This document shows positions 25,882-33,620 of a stretch of DNA of 45,167 nucleotides, piece after piece. Made by a program: the position numbers and the translations under genes. Where the stretch lies: contig NZ_NMUO01000021.1 of assembly GCF_002237365.1 (NCBI RefSeq), forward strand, positions 1-45,167, given 5' to 3'. The stretch's first letter is position 1; each line of letters begins with the position of its first letter. The notes beneath the pieces were generated by a model. The model was not told where the DNA came from and did not search any database. It saw only the letters and a list, made by a program, of their open reading frames with translations. Source of the DNA: Zobellella denitrificans (GTDB lineage: Bacteria; Pseudomonadota; Gammaproteobacteria; Enterobacterales; Aeromonadaceae).

Positions 25882-27336
25882 TTATGCGCTTCGGCTCAGG
25901 CCGAGCCAGTGTCCCTGCTCCAGCACCAGGCTGCCCCGTTCCACCGCCAGCCGGCAGCGGCGGGGGCTGTCGCCGAACAGCAGTTGGGTCATGCCGTAGC
26001 GGCCGTCGTCCAGCAGCAGCTCCGCCGAGCAGCGATCCAGCAGCAGGTCCAGGCTGAGCGGGCGCGGGGCGCCCAGATCCAGCTCGTAGTCGTGGGGGTA
26101 GTGCTCGTCGAATTCCGCCACCCCGATCCGGCCCCGGCGCCGGCTGCGCAGGCCCAGGCGGCCGTCCCGGCGGAACAGGATAAAGTCCGCCTCCCCGGTG
26201 GGGCTGATGCGCAGCTCGCTGCCTTCCGCCAGCTCAAGCGCCAGCTGCAGCCGGGCCGCCTCGGGCCAGTCGGCGGCCAGCAGTTCGCCGGCGCCAACCT
26301 CACCGCAGGCCAGCACCCGCTCCGGCCGCTCGAAGGCCTCCAGCTCGGCCACGAAGGCCCGGTGCAGGCGCAGCCCCTGGTCGGTGGCCTTCAGGGTCAG
26401 GGTCTGGGGCAGGCTCATGGCCGAGCGCCAGTTCGCGGTGGGGGTCTGGTTGGCGTAGGGCCAGCAGCTCATCCAGCCCAGCACCAGGCGGCGGCCGTCC
26501 TCGGCCGGCACCTCGGCCCAGGTCTGGCTGGCGTAATAGTCGCGGCCGTAGTCCAGCCACAGCACGGTGTCGGCCGTATTGTCGTTGACGAAGCGCTCGC
26601 CGTCGAAGTGGCCCACGAAATACTGGGTGCCGGAGCCGGGTACATAGGCCTGGCGCTGGATGCCGACGATCAGGATCCAGCGGCTCTCGTCACTGCCCGC
26701 CACCGGGATCTCGAACAGATCCGGGCATTCCCAGGCCAGGTGATCGTGGGCGCCCTCCCCTTCGCCGAACTCGGAGCAGAAGCGCCAGTCCAGGCCGTCC
26801 GCGGAACGGTAGATGCCCACCTTCTGGCCCAGGGTCACCACCATGATCCAGTGCTGGCTGGGCTCGTGCCAGAACACCTTGGGATCGCGAAAATCCTGCA
26901 GCCCCGGGTTGGGCAGCACCGGGTTGCCGGCATAGCGCTGCCAGCGGCGGCCGCCGTCGATGCTGTAGGCCAGCCCCTGGGACTGGGGAAAGTCCCGGTC
27001 GCCCTCGCTTTTCTCGGCGGCGATGGTGTAGTAGGCCAGCAGCCCCCCTTCGGGCCCCACCAGGCCGGTGCGGTTGGCGGCATCGGCGGTGGCGGTGCCG
27101 GAGAAACACATGCCCGCGGCGTCCGGCGCCAGGGCGATGGGCAGGTGCTCCCAGCTCAGCAGATCCCGGCTCACCGCGTGGCCCCAGTGCATGGGTCCCC
27201 AGACGGTGTCCATGGGGTAGTACTGGTAGCAGAGGTGGAATTCGCCCCTGTGATACACCAGGCCATTGGGGTCGTTCATCCAGCCGAAAGGCGGGGTGAA
27301 GTGGAACAGCGGACGGTAGGGGTCCTGCTTGGTCAT
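25882..27336 (-). CDS. GH32 beta-fructosidase (sucrose/fructan hydrolase)
   Basis: GH32 enzymes cut beta-fructosyl bonds in sucrose, raffinose, inulin or levan and retain the anomeric form. The 484-residue protein has all three active-site blocks: the nucleophile D22 in WMNDPNG, the transition-state stabiliser in FRDPK (149-153), and the acid/base Glu in ECPDL (203-207). There is no signal peptide, so it acts in the cytoplasm on fructosides brought in intact by the linked ABC importer. The sequence alone does not separate sucrase from exo-fructanase activity. It sits between a permease gene and the ATPase gene, 11 and 16 bases apart. Confidence 0.92.
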   Translation of the reverse strand: MTKQDPYRPLFHFTPPFGWMNDPNGLVYHRGEFHLCYQYYPMDTVWGPMHWGHAVSRDLLSWEHLPIALAPDAAGMCFSGTATADAANRTGLVGPEGGLLAYYTIAAEKSEGDRDFPQSQGLAYSIDGGRRWQRYAGNPVLPNPGLQDFRDPKVFWHEPSQHWIMVVTLGQKVGIYRSADGLDWRFCSEFGEGEGAHDHLAWECPDLFEIPVAGSDESRWILIVGIQRQAYVPGSGTQYFVGHFDGERFVNDNTADTVLWLDYGRDYYASQTWAEVPAEDGRRLVLGWMSCWPYANQTPTANWRSAMSLPQTLTLKATDQGLRLHRAFVAELEAFERPERVLACGEVGAGELLAADWPEAARLQLALELAEGSELRISPTGEADFILFRRDGRLGLRSRRRGRIGVAEFDEHYPHDYELDLGAPRPLSLDLLLDRCSAELLLDDGRYGMTQLLFGDSPRRCRLAVERGSLVLEQGHWLGLSRSA

Positions 27337-27347
27337 CTCGATTCTCC

Positions 27348-28250
27348 TTATCCTTTAACGCCGGCGCTGGCCATGCTGCGGACGAACCGCTTCTGGAACG
27401 CCAGGAACACAATCAATACCGGGACCGTCACCATGCTGGCGTAGGCCATGATTTCGCCCCACTCGGTGGTGGTGCCGAAGAACTGCTGGATGCCCGGCTG
27501 CAGCGGCCGGGCGGCCTCGCCCTGCACCACCATGATGGGCCAGAGGTACTGGTTCCACATGTGCAGGAACTGCAGTATGGCCACGGTGGCGAACACCGGC
27601 CAGGACATGGGCACTATCACCTTCCAGTAGATCTGCCAGGGGCTGGCGCCGTCGATGGCCGCCGCCTCGTCGAAGTCTTTCGGGATGTCCCGGAAGAACT
27701 GGTAGAACAGGAAGATGGAGAAGGCATTGGCCACCATCGGCAGTATCTGCACCTGCAGGCTGTTGAGCCAGGAGCCGTGCAGCACGAACTGGCCGTTTTC
27801 CCAGCCGATCCAGGGCAGGTGCGCCACCAGCATCAGCAGCGGCACCGAGATGGCCTCGAAGGGGATGATCAGCAGCGCTATCACCAGGGTCAGCATCAGC
27901 TGCTGCCCCTTCCAGCGCAGCCGGCTCAGGGCGAAGGCGGCCAGGCTGTTGACCAGCAGGCCCAGCACCACCGTGGTGCCGGTGATGATCACCGAATTGA
28001 GGAACATGGTCTCGATGGCGCTCTTGCGGAACACCGCCCGGTAGTTGTCGAGGGAGACCTCCCCCACCGGCAGCAGGGCGCGGATCGAGTAGAGATCGGT
28101 GAAGATCTGCTGCTGGGGCTTGAACGAGGAGATCACCATGAACAGCAGCGGAAACAGGAACACATAGGCCAGCAGCACCAGCACGGCGTAGGTCAGGATC
28201 CGCTTGTAGATGAAGTTGGGATCGACCATGGATAACGAAGAGGCGCTCAT
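27348..28250 (-). CDS. Sugar ABC transporter permease, MalG type
   Basis: This inner-membrane permease pairs with the next upstream gene to form the channel of the CUT1 importer. The 300-residue protein has six predicted membrane segments and the cytoplasmic EAA loop EAAAIDGASPWQIYWKVIVP, which contacts the ATPase. It starts two bases after the MalF-type gene ends, with GGAGAA as ribosome site inside that gene, so translation is coupled. Confidence 0.93.
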   Translation of the reverse strand: MSASSLSMVDPNFIYKRILTYAVLVLLAYVFLFPLLFMVISSFKPQQQIFTDLYSIRALLPVGEVSLDNYRAVFRKSAIETMFLNSVIITGTTVVLGLLVNSLAAFALSRLRWKGQQLMLTLVIALLIIPFEAISVPLLMLVAHLPWIGWENGQFVLHGSWLNSLQVQILPMVANAFSIFLFYQFFRDIPKDFDEAAAIDGASPWQIYWKVIVPMSWPVFATVAILQFLHMWNQYLWPIMVVQGEAARPLQPGIQQFFGTTTEWGEIMAYASMVTVPVLIVFLAFQKRFVRSMASAGVKG

Positions 28251-28252
28251 GC

Positions 28253-29371
28253 TTATTTCTCCCGCTTGTCGAAGTAGTATTTCTGGCCCAGGGCGATGGC
28301 CAGGATCACCAGGAAGTAGATCACACTGATGGTGGCGCCGTAGCCGATGTCCTGCTCGCGGAACCCCTTGCGCACCGCGTGGTACATCACGGTGCTGGTG
28401 GAGTCGGCGGGCCCGCCGGCGGTCATCACGTCCACCTGGGTGAACAGGCCGAAGGCGGCGATGGTGGTGGAGATCACCACGAAGATGGTAGTGTTGCGCA
28501 GCCCCGGCAGGGTGATGTACCAGAACTTCTGCCAGCCGTTGGCGCCGTCGAGGGAGGCCGCCTCGTACAGATCCTCGGGGATATTCTGCAGGCCGGCGAG
28601 GAAGATCAGCATCTGGTAGCCGGCCCCCTGCCAGGCCGACATAACGACGATGGCCGGCATCGACCAGGCCGGGCTGCCCAGCCAGTCGATGTCCCCGATC
28701 AGGCCGAAGGACAGGGTCTTCAGGAATTCGTTAATCAGGCCGGTGTCCTTGTGGTAGAGGAAGGTCCAGACGATGGACACCACCACCATGGAGGTCACCA
28801 CGGGCGCGAAATAGGCGGTGCGGAAGAAATTGGTCCCCCTCAGCCCCAGGTTGACCAAGAGCGCCAGCAGCAGGGCGGCGCCGCACTGCAGGGGGATCAC
28901 CATAAAGGCGAACTTCAGGGTGTTGCCGAAGGACTTGATGAACAGCGGATCCTTGGCCAGCAGCACCAGCCGCGACTCGTTGAAGGTGAAGGTCGCCAGT
29001 TCGCTGTAGTCCCGGTAGTCCGGGTTGGCGCGGAGCAGGGTGCGCAGCCGCTCGAACTCGGGCGCGCCGTCGGCGGCCCGCAGAATAGCGCCCGCCTCGT
29101 CGCGCCGGGCATCCTGGGTCAGCCAGGTCACCGCCAGCAGCCGGTCGTAGTTGCGCAGGCCCACCATCTCGGTGGCGTTGGGCGACAGCAGCCGCTGGTT
29201 GGTGAACGACAGCACTATCGCCATCACGAAGGGCACCAGGATGAAGAGCGCCAGCCCGAAGAAGGCGGGGCTGCCCAGCAGCCAGCCGTAAAAGCGCTGC
29301 CGCCGGGCCAGGGTGTCCTTGGGGCGGGCGGCCGTCGCCGCCGGCTGCCGCAGGGTTTGGGAGGGCATCAT
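28253..29371 (-). CDS. Sugar ABC transporter permease, MalF type
   Basis: This is the second permease of the CUT1 importer. The 372-residue protein has about six membrane segments, a periplasmic insertion of some 80 residues after the first (about 70-150), and the EAA loop EAASLDGANGWQKFWYITLP. The insertion is longer than in the simplest CUT1 permeases and recalls the periplasmic domain of MalF. Its N-terminus is a charged cytoplasmic stretch with AARPKDTLARRQRFYG. Confidence 0.92.
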   Translation of the reverse strand: MMPSQTLRQPAATAARPKDTLARRQRFYGWLLGSPAFFGLALFILVPFVMAIVLSFTNQRLLSPNATEMVGLRNYDRLLAVTWLTQDARRDEAGAILRAADGAPEFERLRTLLRANPDYRDYSELATFTFNESRLVLLAKDPLFIKSFGNTLKFAFMVIPLQCGAALLLALLVNLGLRGTNFFRTAYFAPVVTSMVVVSIVWTFLYHKDTGLINEFLKTLSFGLIGDIDWLGSPAWSMPAIVVMSAWQGAGYQMLIFLAGLQNIPEDLYEAASLDGANGWQKFWYITLPGLRNTTIFVVISTTIAAFGLFTQVDVMTAGGPADSTSTVMYHAVRKGFREQDIGYGATISVIYFLVILAIALGQKYYFDKREK

Positions 29372-29395
29372 GTCGTGTCCTGTGAACGGGAGCCG

Positions 29396-29416
29396 GGGCC
29401 CGCACCGGGCGGGCCC
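29396..29416 (-). promoter_or_regulatory. Stem-loop between binding-protein and permease genes
   Basis: GGGCCCGC and GCGGGCCC form an 8-bp stem around five bases in the 52-base gap after the binding-protein gene. There is no T-tract. Such hairpins are known, as at malE-malF, to protect the binding-protein mRNA and lower downstream expression; that role here is inferred. Confidence 0.5.
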
Positions 29417-29423
29417 ATGGGGG

Positions 29424-30680
29424 TTACTGGAAACCGTAACCGTTGTTGTCGCGGATGTTGCGCTCGATCACCGCCACCGCCGCGTCCAGGGAATCCAGCA
29501 CGTCCCGTCCGTCGAGGATGTCGTTGACCGCCTTCTCGAAGCTGCTGCTGATCACCGGGTAGGCCGGGGTCTCGGGACGGATGCGGGCGAAGCGCTCGGA
29601 ATAGTCGTAGAACATGCGCCACTTGCCTCCTTCCCGGTAGTGTTCGGTCAGGGCCGCCGCCTCCTCCGAGGTGGGGATGGCGCTCACGGCGTCGGCCATG
29701 GCCGCGATCTCCTCGGGCTGCAGCAGGAAGCTGACGAAACGGGCGGCGCCTTCCTTGTCCGGGCAGTTGCTGCTGATGCCCCAGTGCCAGGAGCCGCTGC
29801 CGATCACCGGGCCCTGGCCCAGATCCAGGGTCGGCATCACCACCAGATCGTCTCCCAGCAGTTCGCTGTATTCGCCCACCGCCCAGGAGCCGTTGTAATG
29901 GATGGCCACCCGGCCGCGCAGGAAGCCCTTGTCGTCGGCGGCGCGGCGGTCGATATAGCCCTTGGTCACCAGGGATCTCATCCACTCGCCCCAGGCCTCG
30001 GCGGCCTCGCCGTTGAGCTCGCCCTCGGACGCCAGGTAGCTGGCGCGGTCGATCTGGTCGCCACCGAAGCTCTGCAGGAAGGGGGCGAAGCCGTAGGAGG
30101 CCCATTCACCGCTCCAGCTGGTGTTGATGTCGAAGGGATAGAAGAAGTCTCCCGAAGCCTTGAGCCTGGCCAGGATCTGGTCGAACTCCTCGCGGCTGTA
30201 GGGCTGCTCCAGGGTGGCCTTGCGGATGCCGTGCTTGTCGAGGGTGCTCTGGCGGGTGAACAGCGACAGGGCCACGTCGAACTGGCCCACCGAATACACC
30301 TTGCCCTGGTAGCTGCCCTTGCCGGTGGACGCGATCTGGTCCAGCAGGGCCTGATCCAGCAGCCCCTCCAGGGGCGCCAGGTTGCCGGCCCAGGCGAAGT
30401 TGGGCACCACTGGCTGGTCCATGTCCAGCACGCAGGGCAGGCGCCCGGCCAGGGCCGCGGCGTTGATGGTTTCGGTATAGGCGCCTTCGGGGATCAGCTC
30501 CACCACCACCCGGTAGTCGTTCTGGCTGTCGTTGAAGCGGGCGATGGCCGCCTGGGAGGCGGCGATCTCGTGCTCGTTGGTGTCGTGGCGCCAGGCGCGG
30601 ATTTCCACCGGCTGGGCCAGGGCCTGGGCGGACAGGCCGGTGAGCAGGGTAGCAAGCAGGGTACGGGAAAAAGTGCGCAT
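29424..30680 (-). CDS. Sugar ABC transporter substrate-binding protein (CUT1)
   Basis: This periplasmic protein binds the sugar for the CUT1 importer and is the first gene of the operon. The 418-residue protein has a signal peptide (about residues 1-22, cleaving at ALA-QP) and belongs to the extracellular solute-binding family 1; typical parts are FNDSQNDYRVVVELIPEG and SGSWHWGISSNCPDKEGAARFVSFLL. AAGGA lies seven bases before the ATG. Likely ligands are sucrose, raffinose or short fructans, inferred from the GH32 gene; the protein itself does not reveal the ligand. Confidence 0.9.
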   Translation of the reverse strand: MRTFSRTLLATLLTGLSAQALAQPVEIRAWRHDTNEHEIAASQAAIARFNDSQNDYRVVVELIPEGAYTETINAAALAGRLPCVLDMDQPVVPNFAWAGNLAPLEGLLDQALLDQIASTGKGSYQGKVYSVGQFDVALSLFTRQSTLDKHGIRKATLEQPYSREEFDQILARLKASGDFFYPFDINTSWSGEWASYGFAPFLQSFGGDQIDRASYLASEGELNGEAAEAWGEWMRSLVTKGYIDRRAADDKGFLRGRVAIHYNGSWAVGEYSELLGDDLVVMPTLDLGQGPVIGSGSWHWGISSNCPDKEGAARFVSFLLQPEEIAAMADAVSAIPTSEEAAALTEHYREGGKWRMFYDYSERFARIRPETPAYPVISSSFEKAVNDILDGRDVLDSLDAAVAVIERNIRDNNGYGFQ

Positions 30681-30768
30681 TGTTCATCCTTGTAACAAGG
30701 CAGCCGGGGCTGCATCACTGACGGGGAACTTGAGGACAAGTTCGGGTTCGATGAACAAACTAGCGCAA

Positions 30769-30797
30769 GCTAAAACGGTTTAGCAATCAGCTAAACC
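30769..30797 (-). promoter_or_regulatory. LacI-family operator with three half-sites (ScrR-like)
   Basis: GCTAAAAC and GGTTTAGC abut at 30769-30784 to form a near-perfect 16-base palindrome with a central CG. A further half-site GCTAAACC lies at 30790-30797, making a second inverted pair with a 5-base spacer. It is about 90 bases upstream of the binding-protein gene. The form resembles sucrose-regulator operators of the LacI family; no such regulator gene is in the window. Confidence 0.6.
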
Positions 30798-30826
30798 ACA
30801 AATGCATCATTTCTGTGAGCAAGGTT

Positions 30827-30842
30827 GCAAAATCGTTTCAGC
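30827..30842 (-). promoter_or_regulatory. Cra (FruR)-like site upstream of the GH32 operon
   Basis: On the minus strand this reads GCTGAAACGATTTTGC, which fits the published Cra consensus form STGAAWCSNT. It lies about 150 bases before the binding-protein start. Cra responds to fructose phosphates, which would suit a fructoside operon; the assignment is by motif only. Confidence 0.4.
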
Positions 30843-30916
30843 CACTCTGTGATCCAGGCTGCAAATGTATCCGGACCGCCCCCGGCAGCCGGCAAAAGGC
30901 TAACCCCTTGCTAAAC

Positions 30917-30940
30917 AAAAGGGGAGGCTTTCGCCTCCCC
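30917..30940 (-). terminator. Terminator of the MATE gene
   Basis: On the minus strand GGGGAGGC and GCCTCCCC enclose a GAAA tetraloop and are followed by TTTTG. It lies 18 bases past the MATE stop. Confidence 0.85.
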
Positions 30941-30958
30941 TCTTCCGCCTGTTGCGCT

Positions 30959-32341
30959 TTAGGCCGCGGGCTCGGCCACCGCCGTTGGCCGTTCCTCCGG
31001 CTCGGTCAGGTTTGCCAGCCAGTAGCCCTTGCGGATCCGCCAGTACACTCCCAGCGCCTTGACCACCTCCTCGCTCAGCACCATGGCGTACACCCACACG
31101 AAGGGCAGCTCCCAGAAAAAGGCCGCCAGCCAGGTCAGCGGCAGGCCGATGACCCACATGGCCACCATGTCCATGCCCAGGCAGAAACGGCTGTCGCCGC
31201 CGGAGCGCAGAATGCCCTGGATGGCGGTCATGTTGAACACCTTGACCCAGAACCCCAGGCACATCACCACCATCGCCAGCTGGGTCTGGTAGGCGGTGTC
31301 GGCGTCCGGCATCTGCATCCAGCCCAGCAGCAGCGGCGAGGCCGCCAGCAGCATGAGTCCCAGCAGCAGGGAGCCCAGCGGCGCTATCCACAGGAAGCGG
31401 TGCGCCAGCCAGCGGGCCTCGGCAAACTGATCCCGTCCCAGGCGCTGGCCGATCATGATGCCGCAGGCGCTGACCAGGCCGAAGAAAAAGGCGTGGTACA
31501 TGCCTTCTATCGGCGCCAGCAGGCTCATCACCGCCAGCGGCACCGTGCCCAGGCGGCCGGCGATCAGGTGATAGCCAAGCGAACCCGCCGACCACAGGGT
31601 AAAGTTGGCCACCAGCGGCCAGGTCAGGGCAATGAAGTTCCCCGGCAGCCGGGTGCCGCGCAGCGCCCGCCAGGTGGCGCCCTCCAGGCGCAGCTCCGGC
31701 CGTTGCTGCTGCTCCCAGAGGATCCAGCCGAACTGGAACAGCCGCGCCAGCACGGTGGCGATGGCCGCCCCGGTCACCCCCAGGGCAGGCAGCCCCAGGC
31801 CGCCGTTGATCAGCCAGTAGTTGAGGGCGATGTTGAGCAGTATGGCCACCGCCGCGTACTTGAGCGGCCAGTCGGCGCGACCGATGGAACGCATGGCCGA
31901 CTCGTAGACGATGATGCCCTGGGTGGTGAACAGGGTCAGGCCGATCAGGGTGAGATATAGGGTGCCCAGCTCGACCACGTTGGGATCGCTGCTGCCCAGG
32001 CGGATCAGCGGCCCGGACCAGCCCAGCAGCCAGAGGGTAAAGGGCAGCATCACCAGGGTGCCCAGCAGCAGCGCGCAGGCCAGAGTCTGGCGCACCTTGT
32101 CGCGCCGGCCGGCGCCGAAATACTGGGCCACCATGATGGAGCAGCCGGTGCCGATGGCCGCCATCACCAGGATCAACACGAAGTTGAGCTTGGCCGACAG
32201 CCCCACCGCCGCCACCGCCTCGTTGCCCAGGTGGCTGACCATCAGCACGTCGGCCATGCCCAGCGCCGCCACCAGCGCCGACTGCACCGCCACCGGCAGC
32301 GCCAGACTCATCACCTGCCGCCAGAATTGTCGATAACCCAT
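30959..32341 (-). CDS. MATE-family (NorM-like) multidrug efflux protein
   Basis: MATE proteins are inner-membrane exporters of drugs or metabolites driven by sodium or protons. The 460-residue hydrophobic protein has about 12 membrane segments in two similar halves, and features such as SLALPVAVQSALVAALGMADVLMVSHLG and GIMIGQRLGRDQF fit the family. I chose ATG 32341 (MGYRQFWRQVM); the frame extends to 32467, but the added part is not membrane-like. It is divergent from an AraC-type gene across 190 bases. Its link to the sugar genes on either side is unclear. Confidence 0.9.
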   Translation of the reverse strand: MGYRQFWRQVMSLALPVAVQSALVAALGMADVLMVSHLGNEAVAAVGLSAKLNFVLILVMAAIGTGCSIMVAQYFGAGRRDKVRQTLACALLLGTLVMLPFTLWLLGWSGPLIRLGSSDPNVVELGTLYLTLIGLTLFTTQGIIVYESAMRSIGRADWPLKYAAVAILLNIALNYWLINGGLGLPALGVTGAAIATVLARLFQFGWILWEQQQRPELRLEGATWRALRGTRLPGNFIALTWPLVANFTLWSAGSLGYHLIAGRLGTVPLAVMSLLAPIEGMYHAFFFGLVSACGIMIGQRLGRDQFAEARWLAHRFLWIAPLGSLLLGLMLLAASPLLLGWMQMPDADTAYQTQLAMVVMCLGFWVKVFNMTAIQGILRSGGDSRFCLGMDMVAMWVIGLPLTWLAAFFWELPFVWVYAMVLSEEVVKALGVYWRIRKGYWLANLTEPEERPTAVAEPAA

Positions 32342-32531
32342 AATGCCCCCCGCCGGGTCGGCCCCGCCACGGCGGCAACGGCTGTCCCCGGAATGCTCCG
32401 GTAATGTGAAAAAAGATGGATAGTGAAACAAGCGGCCTGCTACCGGGGCCGAAAATGGCCGGGGCACAGGCTGGAGAAGTAGTTATTATGGGGATATTCT
32501 AGTGGGCGCATGAAAAACAGGCTATGTACAT

Positions 32532-33404
32532 ATGAATCAACAACCTGTGAATTTGAATCATGATGAGTTCCAGGACCTGCTCGTGCTGGGACCCGAGTGC
32601 CGGGAGCGCTTCCTGATCACCGAGGAAGTGCCGGAGATGCAGGACTACGATCTGCACCTGGGCGGGGTCAGCGTACTCCAGGGCCGGTACCAGGTCGGCC
32701 AGAAGACGCCGGATCTGCACACCCTGCTGTTCACCACCGCCGGCCGGGGCCGGCTGTCGCTGCCGGGCAGGCAACTGGCGATACCGCCCGGCAGCGTCAC
32801 CCTGCTGCCGGCGGGCCGCCCCTTCCTGTTCGAGCTGGACGGCGACGACTGGCACATGGCCTGGCTGCTGCTGCGCGACAGCGGCACCTGGGCCCGGCTG
32901 CGGGAGCACGACAGCGACGTGTTCCAGCATGATCAGGTCTGGGCCCTGGCGCCGCTGATGGACAGCCTCTACCATCAGAGCCGCACCCCGCGCCGGCGGC
33001 CACTGCTGACCCTGGTGCACGAGCTGCTTACCGAGATCCTGTCGCAGCAGGGCGGCTTCAGCCGGCTGGAGATGGCGGTGCGCCAGTTGTTCGCCAGGCT
33101 CGAAGCCCAGCTGCACCAGAAATGGAGCCAGGCCGCCCTGGCGGAAGAGGTGCACTGCTCGGTGCCCCACCTCAACCGGGTCTGCCGCAAGCTTTACGGC
33201 CAGAGCCCCATGCACCGGCTGGCCCGGCTCCGGCTGCAGCGGGCGCGGGAGCTGCTGGCCCACAGCAACTGGCAGATAAGCCAGGTCGCCCAGCGGGTCG
33301 GCTACCCGGACGCCTTCAACTTCAGCCACTGGTTCCGCCACCAGACCGGTGTCTCCCCCTCCCATTACCGGGCCCAGGCCCGCGCCCGGCACCGGGCGGA
33401 CTGA
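32532..33404 (+). CDS. AraC-family transcriptional regulator
   Basis: This 290-residue protein has an N-terminal sensor part of cupin type (about residues 35-150, with TLLFTTAGRGRLSLPGRQ and LAIPPGSVTLLPAGRPF) and a C-terminal AraC DNA-binding domain with two helix-turn-helix units (about 190-285), ending in VAQRVGYPDAFNFSHWFRHQTGVSPSHYR. It is divergent from the MATE gene and 216 bases upstream of the GH36 gene on the same strand, so it could control either. The ligand is not evident. Confidence 0.88.
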   Translation: MNQQPVNLNHDEFQDLLVLGPECRERFLITEEVPEMQDYDLHLGGVSVLQGRYQVGQKTPDLHTLLFTTAGRGRLSLPGRQLAIPPGSVTLLPAGRPFLFELDGDDWHMAWLLLRDSGTWARLREHDSDVFQHDQVWALAPLMDSLYHQSRTPRRRPLLTLVHELLTEILSQQGGFSRLEMAVRQLFARLEAQLHQKWSQAALAEEVHCSVPHLNRVCRKLYGQSPMHRLARLRLQRARELLAHSNWQISQVAQRVGYPDAFNFSHWFRHQTGVSPSHYRAQARARHRAD

Positions 33405-33458
33405 GGCCGCCGGCCACACAAAATTTCCGATCCGTTTCACACTTTTATTACCCCGGGG

Positions 33459-33487
33459 TTTCCATTTTCCGGGGGGCTCTCTACATT
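33459..33487 (+). promoter_or_regulatory. Possible promoter of the GH36 operon
   Basis: TTTCCA at 33459-33464 and TACATT at 33482-33487 are separated by 17 bases, each matching four of six consensus positions. The first LacI-type operator (33490-33503) would then cover the transcription start. Weak by itself, but the spacing and position fit. Confidence 0.35.
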
Positions 33488-33489
33488 AG

Positions 33490-33503
33490 TGTAAACGTTT
33501 ACA
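33490..33503. promoter_or_regulatory. LacI-family operator O1 of the GH36 operon
   Basis: TGTAAACGTTTACA is a perfect 14-base palindrome fitting TGNAANCGNTTNCA, the form of GalR-type operators. It lies 118 bases before the GH36 start. Confidence 0.7.
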
Positions 33504-33567
33504 AATAAACATCGGCAACCTTCGGCAATACCGCCTGTCAAATTGGCATTCAGGCAACCAAACCGAT

Positions 33568-33581
33568 TGGAACCGATTACA
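33568..33581. promoter_or_regulatory. LacI-family operator O2 of the GH36 operon
   Basis: TGGAACCGATTACA fits the same TGNAANCGNTTNCA form, though it is not a perfect palindrome. Its centre is 78 bases from that of O1, so the two could be bridged by one repressor tetramer. Confidence 0.6.
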
Positions 33582-33620
33582 TTAATCCGGACCAGGGTCG
33601 ATCCCAGGGAGCCTGAACAG

